A DNA stretch of 50,050 bases from Beroe ovata (taxonomy: Eukaryota > Ctenophora > Nuda > Beroida > Beroidae): assembly GCA_946803715.1 (NCBI GenBank), contig CAMPET010000105.1:175892-225941 (forward strand), read 5' to 3'. Positions within the stretch are counted from its first letter, which is position 1. The number at the start of each line of letters is the position of its first letter. Shown here piece after piece: positions 22,012 to 33,460 of this stretch. The notes below the pieces were generated by a model. That model was not told the DNA's origin. It ran no database searches and saw only the letters and a list, made by a program, of their open reading frames with translations. A program made the position numbers and the translations under genes.

Positions 22012-24339
22012 GTTGCACGTGCAGCAAAAGGGAACCTCCCTGACGATAATACTGTGAGAATAACACGTGACATTGTGGAGCACGTGAAAGCTCTGGGAGA
22101 GCGGGATCTCTGTATCTGTCTCATTTCAGGTGGAATATATCACATATCACGCGGTTCATATTGTTAACACTGAGAAAACGGGCGAGTGGCTGCGCGGCAG
22201 ATCTACCTGTTGACACCAAGTTCACTATGGACGCCATAACTGACAACATCGCAGATCGCTATAAAATTTGCTTTATATGATAGGACGATAGTCGATAGGC
22301 GGTACCAGCTGTGGCCAATAGACAGAGCTTATTACTGTTATCAAATTGCGATAGGTATTTAGTTAATACAGTTAATATCACTGGTTAACAGTCCGTGTTG
22401 ACACTTCATCTTAGCACCATATGATGACACCGCAATGTGCAGGTGGTGGATCCGCGCTTCTCTGTGATCCGATCATCCCACTTCCCGATCTTCTTGACAC
22501 CATCAACATCTTGGTGTCAAAGTCAGCAACCATTCAACAGGTAATAAGAATGAACAGAGGATGAAAAGAAAGATTGAATCAAAACAAGAAAGGTACGCCC
22601 CTAATCCCTATGGTGATTGGTGCTGTGTAACGAAGAATAGTGCAAGTAATAGCTTTTCTTCTCCGGCCTCACTGTTCAGTTCCAGATGACTCCCCAAATG
22701 ATTATAGGATAGTTAGTGTAATTGACACTGAGTGTAAACTAATCAATAGCTGGAACAGCCTGGCGTCCACTTATTCAAATCTCCCTGATCTCAGTTGAAC
22801 ACGGTGCGAACATACCTCTGTTTGGTTAAGGGTGGCGGTCTGGCGGCATACATCCACCCTGCCACCACTGTGTCTCTCATCATATCTGATGTCATCGGAG
22901 ATCCCCTTCAATTCATAGCCAGTGGACCAACCGTACCGTACAAGGTGCGAAGCATGCATTATCCCATTTATTGTCGATTCCTGCTTTTAGGGTTTAACAT
23001 AAGCTAAGCCTTGTATGATTCTACTACGAATCAAAAACTCTTAGGTGTTAGGGGGAGATTTATGAATTTGAAATAAGCTTTTCGCTGAGCTATGAAGCAC
23101 GGTATGGCAGGTTTCTGGTGATGTAGGATGCTATGACGGAAAGTTCTGATTTCAGGTGACGGGTAGCGATGTCATACATACACTCAATGATCTCTAGGTG
23201 TCTGTAGAAGAGTTGCCGCTCTCCGTACAGAATCTTGTGAGAACTGGCCACGTGACAGATCACGTGCTCCAATCAGAGCCTCACAACTTCATCATAGCTT
23301 CCAACTCAGTGAGTTAGACAATAGACATTGTACTTGAGATGATCATTGATCAGTTCCAACAGAAACCAGCTCCAACAAAATCTATTTGCCAGATTGCAAT
23401 GCAAGAAGCAGGGAGGCACGTGTCGGCTGCCGGATTCAACCCAGTTCTCATGTCGAGTTCCCTCTGTGGAGAGGCGAGGTTCGTACCTGCGTTTGCTGTT
23501 TCTGTACTGAGGACGTTTGTATCTTGTGTCGGCAATGTTTGTATGACAAATTCCACAGGGAAGTGGCAGACGAACTTATCGATTCATTGTTCTGGAATGG
23601 TGAGAGAGATTACACTCATATTGACAGTAGTATGGTGGACAAAATCAGAAAACACATGACCTCAGGTTCACAACCTACAACCTATCTTTGAATGCTACAA
23701 TTTCATTTCGTAACTTCTTGATTTCAACTTCATTGCCAAATTTGAATTTCATCCAATACAAATTCGAAATTCGAAATTGTGAAGTTTATGGTTGAACAAT
23801 CTGTTTGATAAGACCAATTGACCCTCAGGAGAGAAGAGGTTATGTTTTATTTGGGGAGGTGAGACGACAGTCACTATAGTGGGGAGCGGTGTTGGTGGAC
23901 GGTGTCAAGAGATGGGACTAGCAGCCCTCATTTCACTCGGTACAATTGACACACTTGACACCAATCATAATTTGGAAGAATTTTTCAGTAAAAAGGAATG
24001 TTGGGGATAAGTAGAGGAATAATGATGCAACTATGAAATATTCGATATTCACCCCACTCACTTACAGGACATCATTCTGACAGCACTCCTCTATCGGTGA
24101 CAGTCATTGTCACAAGCACAGACGGCCAGGATGGTCCAACTGACGCCAGTGGTGTCATTGTAACCATTGACACCGCTCAACAGGCGTCAGACCAGTCGTT
24201 ATCGCCCATTGAATATCTGAGCAGGAACGATTCATATTCGTTCTTCAGTAAGCTTAACAGTGGCGATAATCTGTTGAAAAGTGGCCTAACAGGGACCAAC
24301 TTAATGGATTTAGTTTTTATCTACGTTGAATATCCGTGA
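22012..24339 (+). pseudogene. GLYCTK: Glycerate kinase (GLYCTK) gene with an in-frame TAG
   Basis: Eight exons join in phase: 22012-22129, 22443-22540, 22795-22944, 23156-23308, 23393-23478, 23559-23665, 23829-23987 and 24068-24339. They cover most of animal glycerate 2-kinase (MOFRL family; makes 2-phosphoglycerate in serine/fructose catabolism). Landmarks: LISGGGSALL, LNTVRTYL...KGGGLAAYIHP, SLIISDVIGDP, IASGPTV, STDGQDGPTDASG, and the tail FFSKLNSGDNLLKSGLTGTN. The fourth exon reads SDVIHTLNDL, then TAG (23195-23197), then VSVEELPLSVQNLV, where relatives have LNRYGLxxxLPxSV. The stop is therefore inside an otherwise conserved segment. The block GSGVGGRCQE also departs from the family GxGKGGRNQE (Lys/Arg to Val, Asn to Cys). 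Either a decaying or null allele or a sequence error. N-terminal exons were not found. Confidence 0.85.
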
Positions 24340-24502
24340 TTTTTTGTAGTATGAGTTAGATCGATGTCAAGTTCAAAGAGTTTTAAAAAGTTGTTCTCCT
24401 TTCAACTCGTTTGATTCGCTCAAGTGCATCATTTGTTCTTTCGAATTAGAATTCATCAAGGAATATAACTGTAACCACGCTATCATAACGTAGCAAGTGT
24501 TG

Positions 24503-26159
24503 ATGAGTGATAAACCTGATCCACCCCTCCCGTCCTCTGACACCACAACTGACACCAGCGCCCCGGTTATTGACACCGCCCAGCTAGCCAGTCAACTCTC
24601 CAAGACTATAGCCAAAACCCTGGATTCAGGGGCCGATGACCCGACTCCCGCCGCCTCTGACCCTGGTCCAGAGGTTAAGTTCAAGTTGGTGTACAACAAG
24701 CAGAACTATGAAATTGTGTTGGGAGAGAATCAGACTGTCCGGGAATTGAAGGACTACATAGAGACACTGACTAAGCTACCCAGGTCTATGCAGAAACTCA
24801 TGTTTAAAGGTAGGATGATCAGGGTTCTTTTTTCACCCGTGCAATACTCAATTAGAGCATACCCACAGTCATTTATAGCCGCTATCAATGTTAAAATTTG
24901 CCTCGCCTTTTGTTAGTCATCCCATCAGTTATATCCAAATGGCTTTATATGGATATCAATCCATCGCTTATGTACTAAGAGGACACACCTACCATCAATC
25001 CTTTATTATGGCGCAGGTTTAGTAAAAGATGACACGAAAACGTTGAAAGAACTGAAAGTTGTAAAGAATAGTAAGATGATGTTAGTGGGTACTTCAATGT
25101 CCGATTTGGTTGCTGTAACCACCAAACCTACCTCGTCAGAGATAGCTGCTTCCACTTCGACTGTACAGAAAAGGGAGCCGCTCTGCAAACAGAAGGTTTG
25201 AGCTGTTACTTGAAAACCCAAGGGTTTGGGAGCTAGTATTTTTTAAGCTAGTATATTTTGAAGCTAGTATATTTTGCTAGTATAGTACGTTTTCAAACGC
25301 CATAAAATTGTTGGTGGAAAATGGCTACATAGTTGTAGGACGCGACACAAATTTTGTGATCTACATCGCGCGCACGCGTGTTTCGAATGAGTTTCTGTAA
25401 GTTTTATTGATACAGCAATCCACACACAACTGGTGTTGATACTGATATAAAATTCCTGAGAAATAGAACTGGTGTGTTTCCCCAGATTCACCAGAAAGTT
25501 CTTGAGAAAGGTAAGCCCGAGGATGCCATGCCTGGCGTTGTTGGGGTAAAAGAACCGCTCCCATCTGCACCACTGAATGGCATGATAAACAAGACAGGGG
25601 GCAAGGTCAGACTAACGTTCAAACTTGAGGAGGATTCTTTATGGATTGGAACTAAAGGTTAGTGTCAAGTATTTCATGAAATCGTAGTGAATTTCGTCTC
25701 AAACTGTTTCATAACAAAAACGATTATATAATGGGAATGAAATGTGGAGTAAAAACTTGATAAGTACTCATAGATTATATCGAAGTTGCCATCGGTAAAT
25801 TGGAATGACCACTTCAGCAAGAACTGAGAAGATCAGTATGAGTAGTATAAGGAATGTACTGAGTGAAAAGATAGAGGAACACCCCGGATATCACATCTTG
25901 GTTGGTCCTGGACGACAAATTTCCTTAGTCGTATCTTTTCATTCGTGAATCAAACTGGAATTGTCTAATTTTGTCGAAATTGATACGTTGATTTACTTTA
26001 GATTTGTACAGTTTTGGACGTTCCCTAACGTACTTGATCTGACAGGGCGTACAGCTTGGCCCCACGGAGCTATCAACCTACTGGATATACTGGGTTCCTT
26101 CACAATACGTGGACGCAGTGAAGGATACAATCCTGGGCAAGTGGCAGACGTTCTTCTGA
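24503..26159 (+). CDS. UBFD1: UBFD1, ubiquitin-domain protein (five exons)
   Basis: Exons 24503-24809, 25017-25195, 25486-25657, 25818-25900 and 26046-26159 join in phase to 284 residues (human UBFD1 309). After a Ser/Thr/Asp/Pro-rich N-terminus, residues about 58-130 form a ubiquitin-like domain: KFKLVYNKQNYEIVL, then ELKDYIETLTKLP, then QKLMFKG and TKTLKELKVVKNSKMMLVG. The C-terminal half carries the family-specific TEKISMSSIRNVLSE, YHILGVQLGPTE and YWIYWVPSQYVDAVKDTILG. The molecular role is poorly known; human UBFD1 was linked to NF-kB signalling and polyubiquitin binding. It starts 164 bp after the glycerate kinase stop, same strand. The Met at 24503 is the first good start. Confidence 0.95.
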
Positions 26160-26808
26160 TGAACCACAGAGATTAGGAAAATTTAATAATTGTTTGAATT
26201 GTTTGGAGGAATTCATTTTGGGTCCTAAAGACTAATATACATTGATGGAATGTCACATTTTATTGAGGTTTGTCAAAACGTCTCTATCACCCTTTTTAAT
26301 GCTTGGTTTCTTCAAGTTATTTCAACCCTATTTAACATATAAAATATCAATATGAAGGTATATTGTGAAGTATTTATAGAATGTATAATTTGTCGAGCTT
26401 TTTAAATGAACTGTTTGTTCTTATTACCTACAAAATATTTGTACGTAGAATATATTCGGGCATAATTATATGTTGCATATTCTAACGAAAGGACAGGAAT
26501 CTATAACTTAAATTTTACAATAATATACATCACACAGCGTACAATGGACAGAGAATTACACGTAACAGTTAAAAACTCATAAGTAATATGCGGTCTCTTT
26601 TTAGGATTCTATATTTCAAATATTTACCACGAAAATCTATTGTATTAACATTGTTTGAAGGAATTATCCACTGATAACATGATCATTATCATTAGGATGA
26701 ACCGGAGTGAGGTTGCAAGTTAGAGGGATGACACCTGGATTCGGACACTGTTTGCAACACCATTTCCCCTACAGCCACTGTGTTGATTATTGACACCATT
26801 CCCGCTAG
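26160..26808. other. AT-rich spacer
   Basis: No exon supported. Convergent 3' flank of UBFD1 and of the minus-strand gene ending at 26984. Confidence 0.45.
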
Positions 26809-26983
26809 TCACCATTTTCCTTGACACCACTCCCGAGTCCCGCTAGACACCACTTTCCTTGACACCACTCCCGAGTCCCGTTTGACACCACTTTCCTCGA
26901 CACCTGAGGGCGATCTGTGCACTTCCCTTGACACCACTCCCGCTAGACACCACTTTCCTTGACACCACTCCCGCTTGACACCA
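26809..26983. repeat. GACACCACT minisatellite at the 3' end of a gene
   Basis: Seven or more imperfect copies of TTGACACCACTCCCG alternating with AGACACCACTTTCC. It ends right at the stop codon of the minus-strand gene (TAG at 26986-26984), so it would make up the start of that 3' UTR. On the minus strand its word is AGTGGTGTCA, the same as in the copper transporter intron. Confidence 0.9.
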
Positions 26984-28115
26984 CTACATGTTCTGGAGTG
27001 TGGCACCAATCCACTGGAGGGGAGCAGTGGCTCGGATCATGCTCTCCAGATTAGCTGTCGGTCGGGAAAAGTGTAGGGCGTTGACGGGCACGCGACAAAT
27101 ATGACTTGAGCTTCCTCCCAAACCTGGTAAGTGATATGTCAGTATTCGGTTCTCTCATGAAAAGGGTTTAAGAAAGTATACACCAGTATAACAGTAAGCT
27201 TATATGGGGGTGTTTCTATGTGTGTCATCTCTTGATTTGTAGTGGACTTGGAGTACAAATGTGATATTGATATTGATATTAGATGGTTCTGTTGACACTT
27301 ATTGGGTTTGAGTTAAAAGTTCGATTGATATAATGTTTCAGTTCTCGCCTATGCGAAATCAACCTATCATGTGACATATTAGCACCCGATTGCAGACGCC
27401 TATAGCAGGGTGTGGTTGGCTGATAGATATATTGATAGGGATTATAGGGAGGGTAAATATGGATATTGATCATGGGGTAGTACTTATTGTATTCTCCAAC
27501 CAATCACCATTGATGATCAATACATTGCAACCTGGCTGATGAAATGAAGCTGAAGACGGGGATGCGGTGTCGTGATATGAAGAGGTTGTCGAAAGTAACA
27601 GCATACCTAGGACAGTGTTCTTTGATCCAAATTGCCCGTACGATTTCACTTTCTTGTCAGGCACGTCCAATTTACCTGACTGCCAGTACTGGAATCCTGA
27701 TTCTGCTCTTGCTTTAGCAGTGAGCTTGGGCCGGGGCCGGCGTTTGCCAGCTTTGTGTGTGTTTTCAAAGTAAGACTTAGTGCCGAGGGCGGAGGAAACA
27801 TTGTGATGAAAGTCGGAGAGAGATTTTAGCCTCTTTGAAACCTGAAAAGTTGTATTCCCGTTATATTTGTTGGAAAACACATTGGGACTGCTGCAGCATG
27901 GTTTTGGAATTTGCTAGGTATCTACATTTACCAACCTCAGGATTGGGTTTGAACTCCTTCTTGACAGAGGGCACCTGAACCAGGTTATCACAGTAGGACA
28001 CAATGTACCCGTTGGGCATCTGGTGACGGGAAAAACTGCGGGTCCCATTGGGCGGGGTTTTTTGGAGGGGCGGCAGGGTGTAGACCTGCTCGGCAAGCGA
28101 GTCGTTAGCTTTCAT
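26984..28115 (-). CDS. Unrecognised basic protein, about 184 aa (three exons)
   Basis: Exons 28115-27936, 27841-27607 and 27123-26984 join in phase and end in TAG. The N-terminus is Pro-rich (MKANDSLAEQVYTLPPLQKT), followed by MPNGYIVSYCDNLVQVPSVK. The middle is basic: AGKRRPRPKLTAKARAESGF, then QYWQSGKLDVPDKKVKSYGQF. The end reads MIRATAPLQWIGATLQNM. No signal, membrane span or known domain. Short aromatic/basic segments without a globular core recall microtubule inner proteins of cilia, but I cannot match a member. The start Met is the first codon after a good acceptor (TCTCCTCAGCC). An extra frame upstream to 28472 (MGTPHYYELL...) looks like intron or promoter, though a true first exon there is possible. 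Confidence 0.65.
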
Positions 28116-29302
28116 TGGCTGAGGAGAAGCGAGGGGATGAGTAGCGTTTGAGTGAGGATCTCGAATGTCAAATTTTGCCACAAAGTATCCATAAATTGAT
28201 TGGAAAGGGTGGTCAAAATGAATGATCGATTCTACAACAAAGTATGGGAATAATCGCTGCTGCAAACAATCTCGTGTTCCACATCTTATCGAAACAGAGA
28301 ATGTGTAGAGAAGAGACGTAGTTGAAATAATGTCATGCACTGCAATGTTTGAGCTTGTGAAGATACACTGGTCACGTGGTACACGATACAGAGTATGCTG
28401 GGTCACGTGACGAATAGTATGTGTGTGTACGAAACTTGACTCTAGCAACTCATAATAATGAGGGGTGCCCATGGTTTGTTCACCAGGTTAATCGAGAGTG
28501 GTGGTACGAAAATGTGGCACTTGACGAACTGGGTTAAGGTTAGGTTACAATCTTTGAACAATGACAAGACTTTGGTGTGACGTGGTTGTGGTTTAGGGTC
28601 ACTGAGTCACTAACCAATAACGTGACCCTTGGTCACATTGTTCGAGTATAATTCTTGAAACAGTGCCGCTGATAGTGATAAAAATCAATTCTCATCGACA
28701 CTCCAGAGTTTGGTCACTTATACCACAGACGATGATCCACAGTATGATTTCAACAAAAACATACACGTTCTCACGCACACACTTATTGCTATGTTATCAC
28801 GTTATTACAGATCGGGGTAGAATCACCTTGCACAAATCAGTTTTAACAAGCAGTGAGCCTATCCTACCTGTTTTTACCTGTTTACCACTATTTATAATTG
28901 CCTTGATGAATGGCATTCATCTTCCCAGGTCCCTCAGTACTCTGATCGCGCTCAGCCCTACTCATCACCTGAACAAACCGCTCTGATTGGCTGTCCCCCC
29001 CTCCACTCTCAGCTCCCATTGGTTGATCCATCTACCCTGCATGCTGATTGGAGATTATCACAGGTATAATCGCTGTGTTTGGGGTGCGTGATTCCCTCCT
29101 TGTTGATTGATCAACAAACGAGTTCACAAATTGGGGCCCCGGGCGGTTTCAGGGCCGAACCCATTTCACTCTCACGTGGTGAAGAATGCTCTCTTAAATA
29201 TCCTGAGATCAGAGCTCCGGCTCATATCTCATTCTAGTTCCAATTCTCGGTATCTCTATTCTCTACTCTAGTCACTCCATTTTCTCTGCTCTCCGCTCTG
29301 CT
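28116..29302. promoter_or_regulatory. Upstream region with paired CACGTG E-boxes
   Basis: GTCACGTGG at 28371 and GGTCACGTGA at 28401 lie 30 bp apart about 260-290 bp upstream of the minus-strand start at 28115; another CACGTG is at 29173. bHLH-zipper factors (USF, MITF/TFE type) bind this word. No coding exon is supported in the rest of the region. Confidence 0.35.
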
Positions 29303-29317
29303 ATGATCTATACACAG
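29303..29317 (+). CDS. Tentative 5-codon first exon of the PIM-like kinase
   Basis: ATG ATC TAT ACA CAG is followed by a strong GTGAGT donor and ends in phase 0, matching the phase of the exon at 31441. A 2.1-kb intron would be longer than most here, so the link is unproven. Confidence 0.25.
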
Positions 29318-31440
29318 GTGAGTCTTAACAATGCATTCTGCTTGTTCCCATGTGACACTGACAGGTTTCCACTTACTGTTTGAGTCTCCACTTACTGTCC
29401 CAGAATTCGAGTCTCGACTAATCCACTTATTCATGCGAATTTCGTCCATTCTCACCACATTCTTCACAATTCTTCTTAATTCCAATACTATCAACCGTTT
29501 TTTGCTACAGTTCATCGGAGTAGGGTAACCATGTAAATTGTAACCTTGCGTGCAACATAGTCGCTCATAAGTTCATTACAGCTATGAAGTCTTGATAACA
29601 ACACCAGCTTATGATTCAACAGGCTACATACTCTTCCAGCCTAATTTGATTTAAATTTGATTAAAGTGAATACCAATCGTGACTCATTACTTGGTGTGAT
29701 TATGAAACCTTGGGGACAGTGGCATTAATCAAATTCCCAAAAAATGGTTGCAGAGTATCTGAACTGAAAATGCAAAAATTCCAAATCATGTACCTACCTA
29801 AGCTGAAACATCCCAGTTAATCTGATTTCTCCGACTTATTCACTGTTATTGTTCCCAAGTCCCAGTTCTGTGTACCACGACCACGCCCAAATCTGGTCAT
29901 GTGCTGCTAGCCATTGTTTTCTGGTCACCGAGTAACCGCCCTAATTACATTACGTCTGAAATAAGCGAGTCTGTGAAATTCATTCAATGACGGTTTTTTC
30001 CATTAGGAATGTTCATTCTTGCTAAAGTGCTACATAATTCCATCAAAATTGCAGACCCTTGAGGACTGGCTCTCTTGCAGAGCTTCTTCATAACTCACAG
30101 AATAGCATGGCTGTTATATTTACCCATTTTGTGAACTCGAAACCACTAAATGTCATGGCACACACATATGTCACCCCCCCGTATTTCGGTCTGTAGTATT
30201 CCCTCTTAACATGTCCAGACAAAGGTGCTGTCCAATGGGTACAGAGTGCCCATTGATCTGCGTAACTATGTAGCGGAGTTACCGCATGAATGATTCATTG
30301 AACCCCCCACACTATCTCTAGTTATGAACGCCAAGTATATATAAAGTCTTGCGAACATAACAATCGTCTGATCTGTTTGAAAAGTGCCAATCGGTTCTGT
30401 CGATAGTTGGCATTTCAAATGGTGTAGGTTTCCTATAAGCTATCGTTTTATTTTATACTAGTTTGAATAGTATACTAGTTTGAATAGTATAAAAGTATAA
30501 AAGATCGGTAACTTCTGTGATCGGGTTGACAATCTTCAAGCTCTCACTTACAAGTTATTAGCCATGACCGATTTGTGAAAATGAGTATCATGATTTGTGA
30601 TGATTTGAGTCTTGCGATGCTACACGTTTCGCCATGATTTATCTTATTGGATTGCTAGAATCAAGCGTTCACACAAATATATTCTGAACTACGTTCATCG
30701 CATTTCTCGGGAGTTAGGGCTGATAATATTGACAATATGCCTGGCCGCACACTGATCTAGACACTTCTCCCCTGTCACATGTGAATCATTGTGTGAAGTC
30801 TGATGAGAATGAGCATGCTCCAGACTCATGCAGCCTTCCCCTTTGCCTCACTTAAACTGCTTCACACACACCGACAGCTGGTGTCCCTTGACTCAGGTGT
30901 TGTAGGTAGGTGTCACAAGTGAGCAGGTCACGTGACACCGTGTGTGTGTCTTGCGACATGTGATGAAGTTTCCATGGCGGGGTGATCATATCACGTGCTA
31001 TGATTAGCTCAGCTGGATCCTCCGCCAAGCATCATTTGATTGGGTGCTCTTGTTTCACTTATCGGCTAGGACTAGGGACAGAATAAATTCCCATCCTTCC
31101 ACTCAACGCCCTGATATTTTAGCCACTTATGCCAGGTATTCTGATTGATCTACGCCCCATCACTTTATAAGCTCGTCAACAGTTGAGTAGTTCTGTCAAA
31201 TAACCATACTCTTCATTTGCGATCCTTAGTTTCTATCTCGTTTTGTAGCCCTACGTAGTTGTTTTGTCCTAAGTTCTATCTGTGCCCGGAATTTGAGGTC
31301 AGTTAAAGTACCACCCACTGACAATTTATCGAGCTATTATTGTGATGTTACGTAGCATTGTCGATTCAGAATCCAAAATAATAAACCTCACTATGAGATT
31401 TAACTTGATATTCATCTGACACTCTTGTTTTTCCCTCCAG
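29318..31440. other. Long noncoding stretch, possibly intron 1 of the kinase
   Basis: No other exon is supported. A 19-bp direct duplication (TATACTAGTTTGAATAG) lies at about 30455-30490. A perfect 10-bp E-box palindrome GTCACGTGAC is at 30928-30937, and TCACGTGC is at 30991. Pyrimidine-rich tracts occur at 29220-29300. Confidence 0.4.
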
Positions 31441-33460
31441 AAGAAGCCAATCAGTTTGCTAACGTCTGACAACACTATCGAACACATCTATTTGGAGAAC
31501 AACATGCATATTGTAGCTGATACCTACGTGGTCCTCAACGAAATAAGCAAGTGAGTTACCAGTGATAGAGAAACTTGAATGCCATCAATCACATTTTGAT
31601 ATGGTTTTTTCTGATAAGGTTTCTGCTGATCGATGTTCATTGTTCCTGTTACACAATATAATTCTCTATCTCAACACAGGTGCCGATTTGGATCAGTCCA
31701 TCTCGCAAGTCATATCAAGAACAGACGGGTTGTCACCATCAAGTTCGTCCCTACTAACGTTGTCAAGTGTTTTGACTGTAATGCCGACATGTTTAATAAG
31801 TTACACAAGCAGAAGAATGGGAATATCGATAAGGTGAGGGCACACTGCCATAATTTATCCTAGATTTTAGTCTGAATTTGTGAATTCTTTCCGAATTTTG
31901 CGTTTCTGACAAAAAAGCATTCGACTCGACTGTGATTTTCTTCAACTCCTAAACGTTGTTCAGGTTCTTGGCAAGCTGCCAGCAGAGTTTGTGTATGGTA
32001 GTGTTTGCCAATCCCCGGAGATAATAAGATACGAGGCGTGCTATGTGGACCAGGGGTGTTGGGCCATGGTGAGTACTAGTAGGGGATAATATTGTGAGGG
32101 ATGGGGCTTGAGTCTGTAGCTGGGATCGAGGATGTGAGAGGTGGCGAAGCCGAGGAAAACACAATTTCATTCCATTCTTAACCACTATTCGTATCGCTCA
32201 ACTGCCCCACCCCACCCCACATTCCTACCACTCTCCCACAGTCCGCACGTATAGTTGCATCTCCTTACCACCCCTCCACTTACCCCCCTTCACTTACTCC
32301 CCTTTACTTACTCCCCTTCACTTGCTCACCCTCCACCCTCCTCAGGTTATGGAGTTCCCGGAGGGGTACTCTATCCTCCGAGACTACGTCATTTCCCACG
32401 GTCCTCTAGACCACCGATCAGTGTGCAAGGTAGGAGCTCAATCTCTCTCTTTCTCTCTAATCTCATTAGAAATAGAGAGAGAAGTGTATCATAGATTTCG
32501 TGCTAATTGCAATTTTTGGTTTTAGATATTTATTCCATTAAGTCACACGATTTTGCTAATGACTGTTCAATGTTCATTCGACGTAGTACGTCACGTAATG
32601 AAAAAACGAGGCGATGGTGACGCGCATATCGAATCCTAACTGATGGTGATGATCAACAAAACCCATACTTAAGCAATAAGCACACCTTAAAATTTCGATC
32701 AGTTGCGATAAAATGCATAATTTCACCCTCCCTCTTTCTCTGACAGTTGGTGAAGCAGCTTGCGACAGCGCTCAACACTTGTGTTGTTAACGGTGTTGAC
32801 CACAGAGACCTGTCACCAGATAACATCCTGTACGACCCGGAGACAAAGCAGATTAAACTCGTGGGATTTGGACACACCGCTTCCCTCACCTCCAGTAAAG
32901 AACCGTGAGTTCGACACCCATCATGTGGTCCTTGACAGATTATTTCTAAGATGATCATTGATTGAGTGCTGGAGATAATAGTCAATGATGACAGTTGAAT
33001 TGACGGACCTTGTTAAATAACGATATCAAACCTGTCTCAGATATAAAGCTCCTAAACACTGCAGCAACTTACCGCCTGAGGCAGCAAAGTACGGAGTTTG
33101 TAGTCCCCTACAAACCATCGTGTGGAAGTGAGTCTTGTGTCTGTGGCTACTGGCCCCTTTGTTGTTAGTGTTACTAAATTATTGTTAGAACTTAGAGTTG
33201 GACATGAGTTGAGTAATGAATACCTCTTCTCAAGATTTCGACCTGTTACTACCTACTTCTTCAGGTTTGGTTCAGTGATTCAGTACTGTAGACTTGGGGC
33301 TGGTCGGCTCAGTCGCTTGAACTGCAACAAATCGCCCAAACAATCTGCTGCTACGAAAGAGGACCCAGTCGACTTCCTTATAAGGAGATGTCTCGATGAC
33401 GATCCTCGAACTAGGATACTGTATAGCAACCTCCAGAAACATATCAACCAAAACATCTGA
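31441..33460 (+). CDS. PIM-like protein kinase with degraded catalytic motifs (likely pseudokinase)
   Basis: Exons 31441-31550, 31680-31833, 31964-32068, 32346-32429, 32747-32904, 33041-33127 and 33265-33460 join in phase to about 297 residues spanning a kinase domain. The Gly-rich loop is reduced to SKCRFGSVHLA (only the last Gly kept). The VAIK lysine is present (VVTIKFV). The hinge region reads VMEFPEGYSILRDYV. The catalytic loop is HRDLSPDNIL: HRD and Asn kept, Lys replaced by Ser. DFG is replaced by GFG (KLVGFGHTA), losing the Mg-binding Asp. PPEAAKYG followed by VWKFG matches the PIM pattern (PPEWxRY...VWSLG), and RCLDDDPRTR closes the domain. All splice junctions keep frame and there is no stop, so the gene seems expressed as protein rather than dead. 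The first coding exon is uncertain. Confidence 0.85.

Noticed and set aside
23339-23691. Two overlapping plus-strand frames of about 100 codons
   Set aside because: They read through introns of the glycerate kinase gene; the phase-matched exons 23393-23478 and 23559-23665 explain the region.
26809-27009. 66-codon frame with repeated Val-Lys-Arg-Glu-Trp-Cys-Gln-Gly-Lys
   Set aside because: Product of the GACACCACT satellite in a frame different from the supported exon.
27861-28472. Extended 203-codon frame starting MGTPHYYELL
   Set aside because: Only its last part coincides with a supported exon; the upstream part has intron-like composition and a good acceptor lies just before MKANDS.
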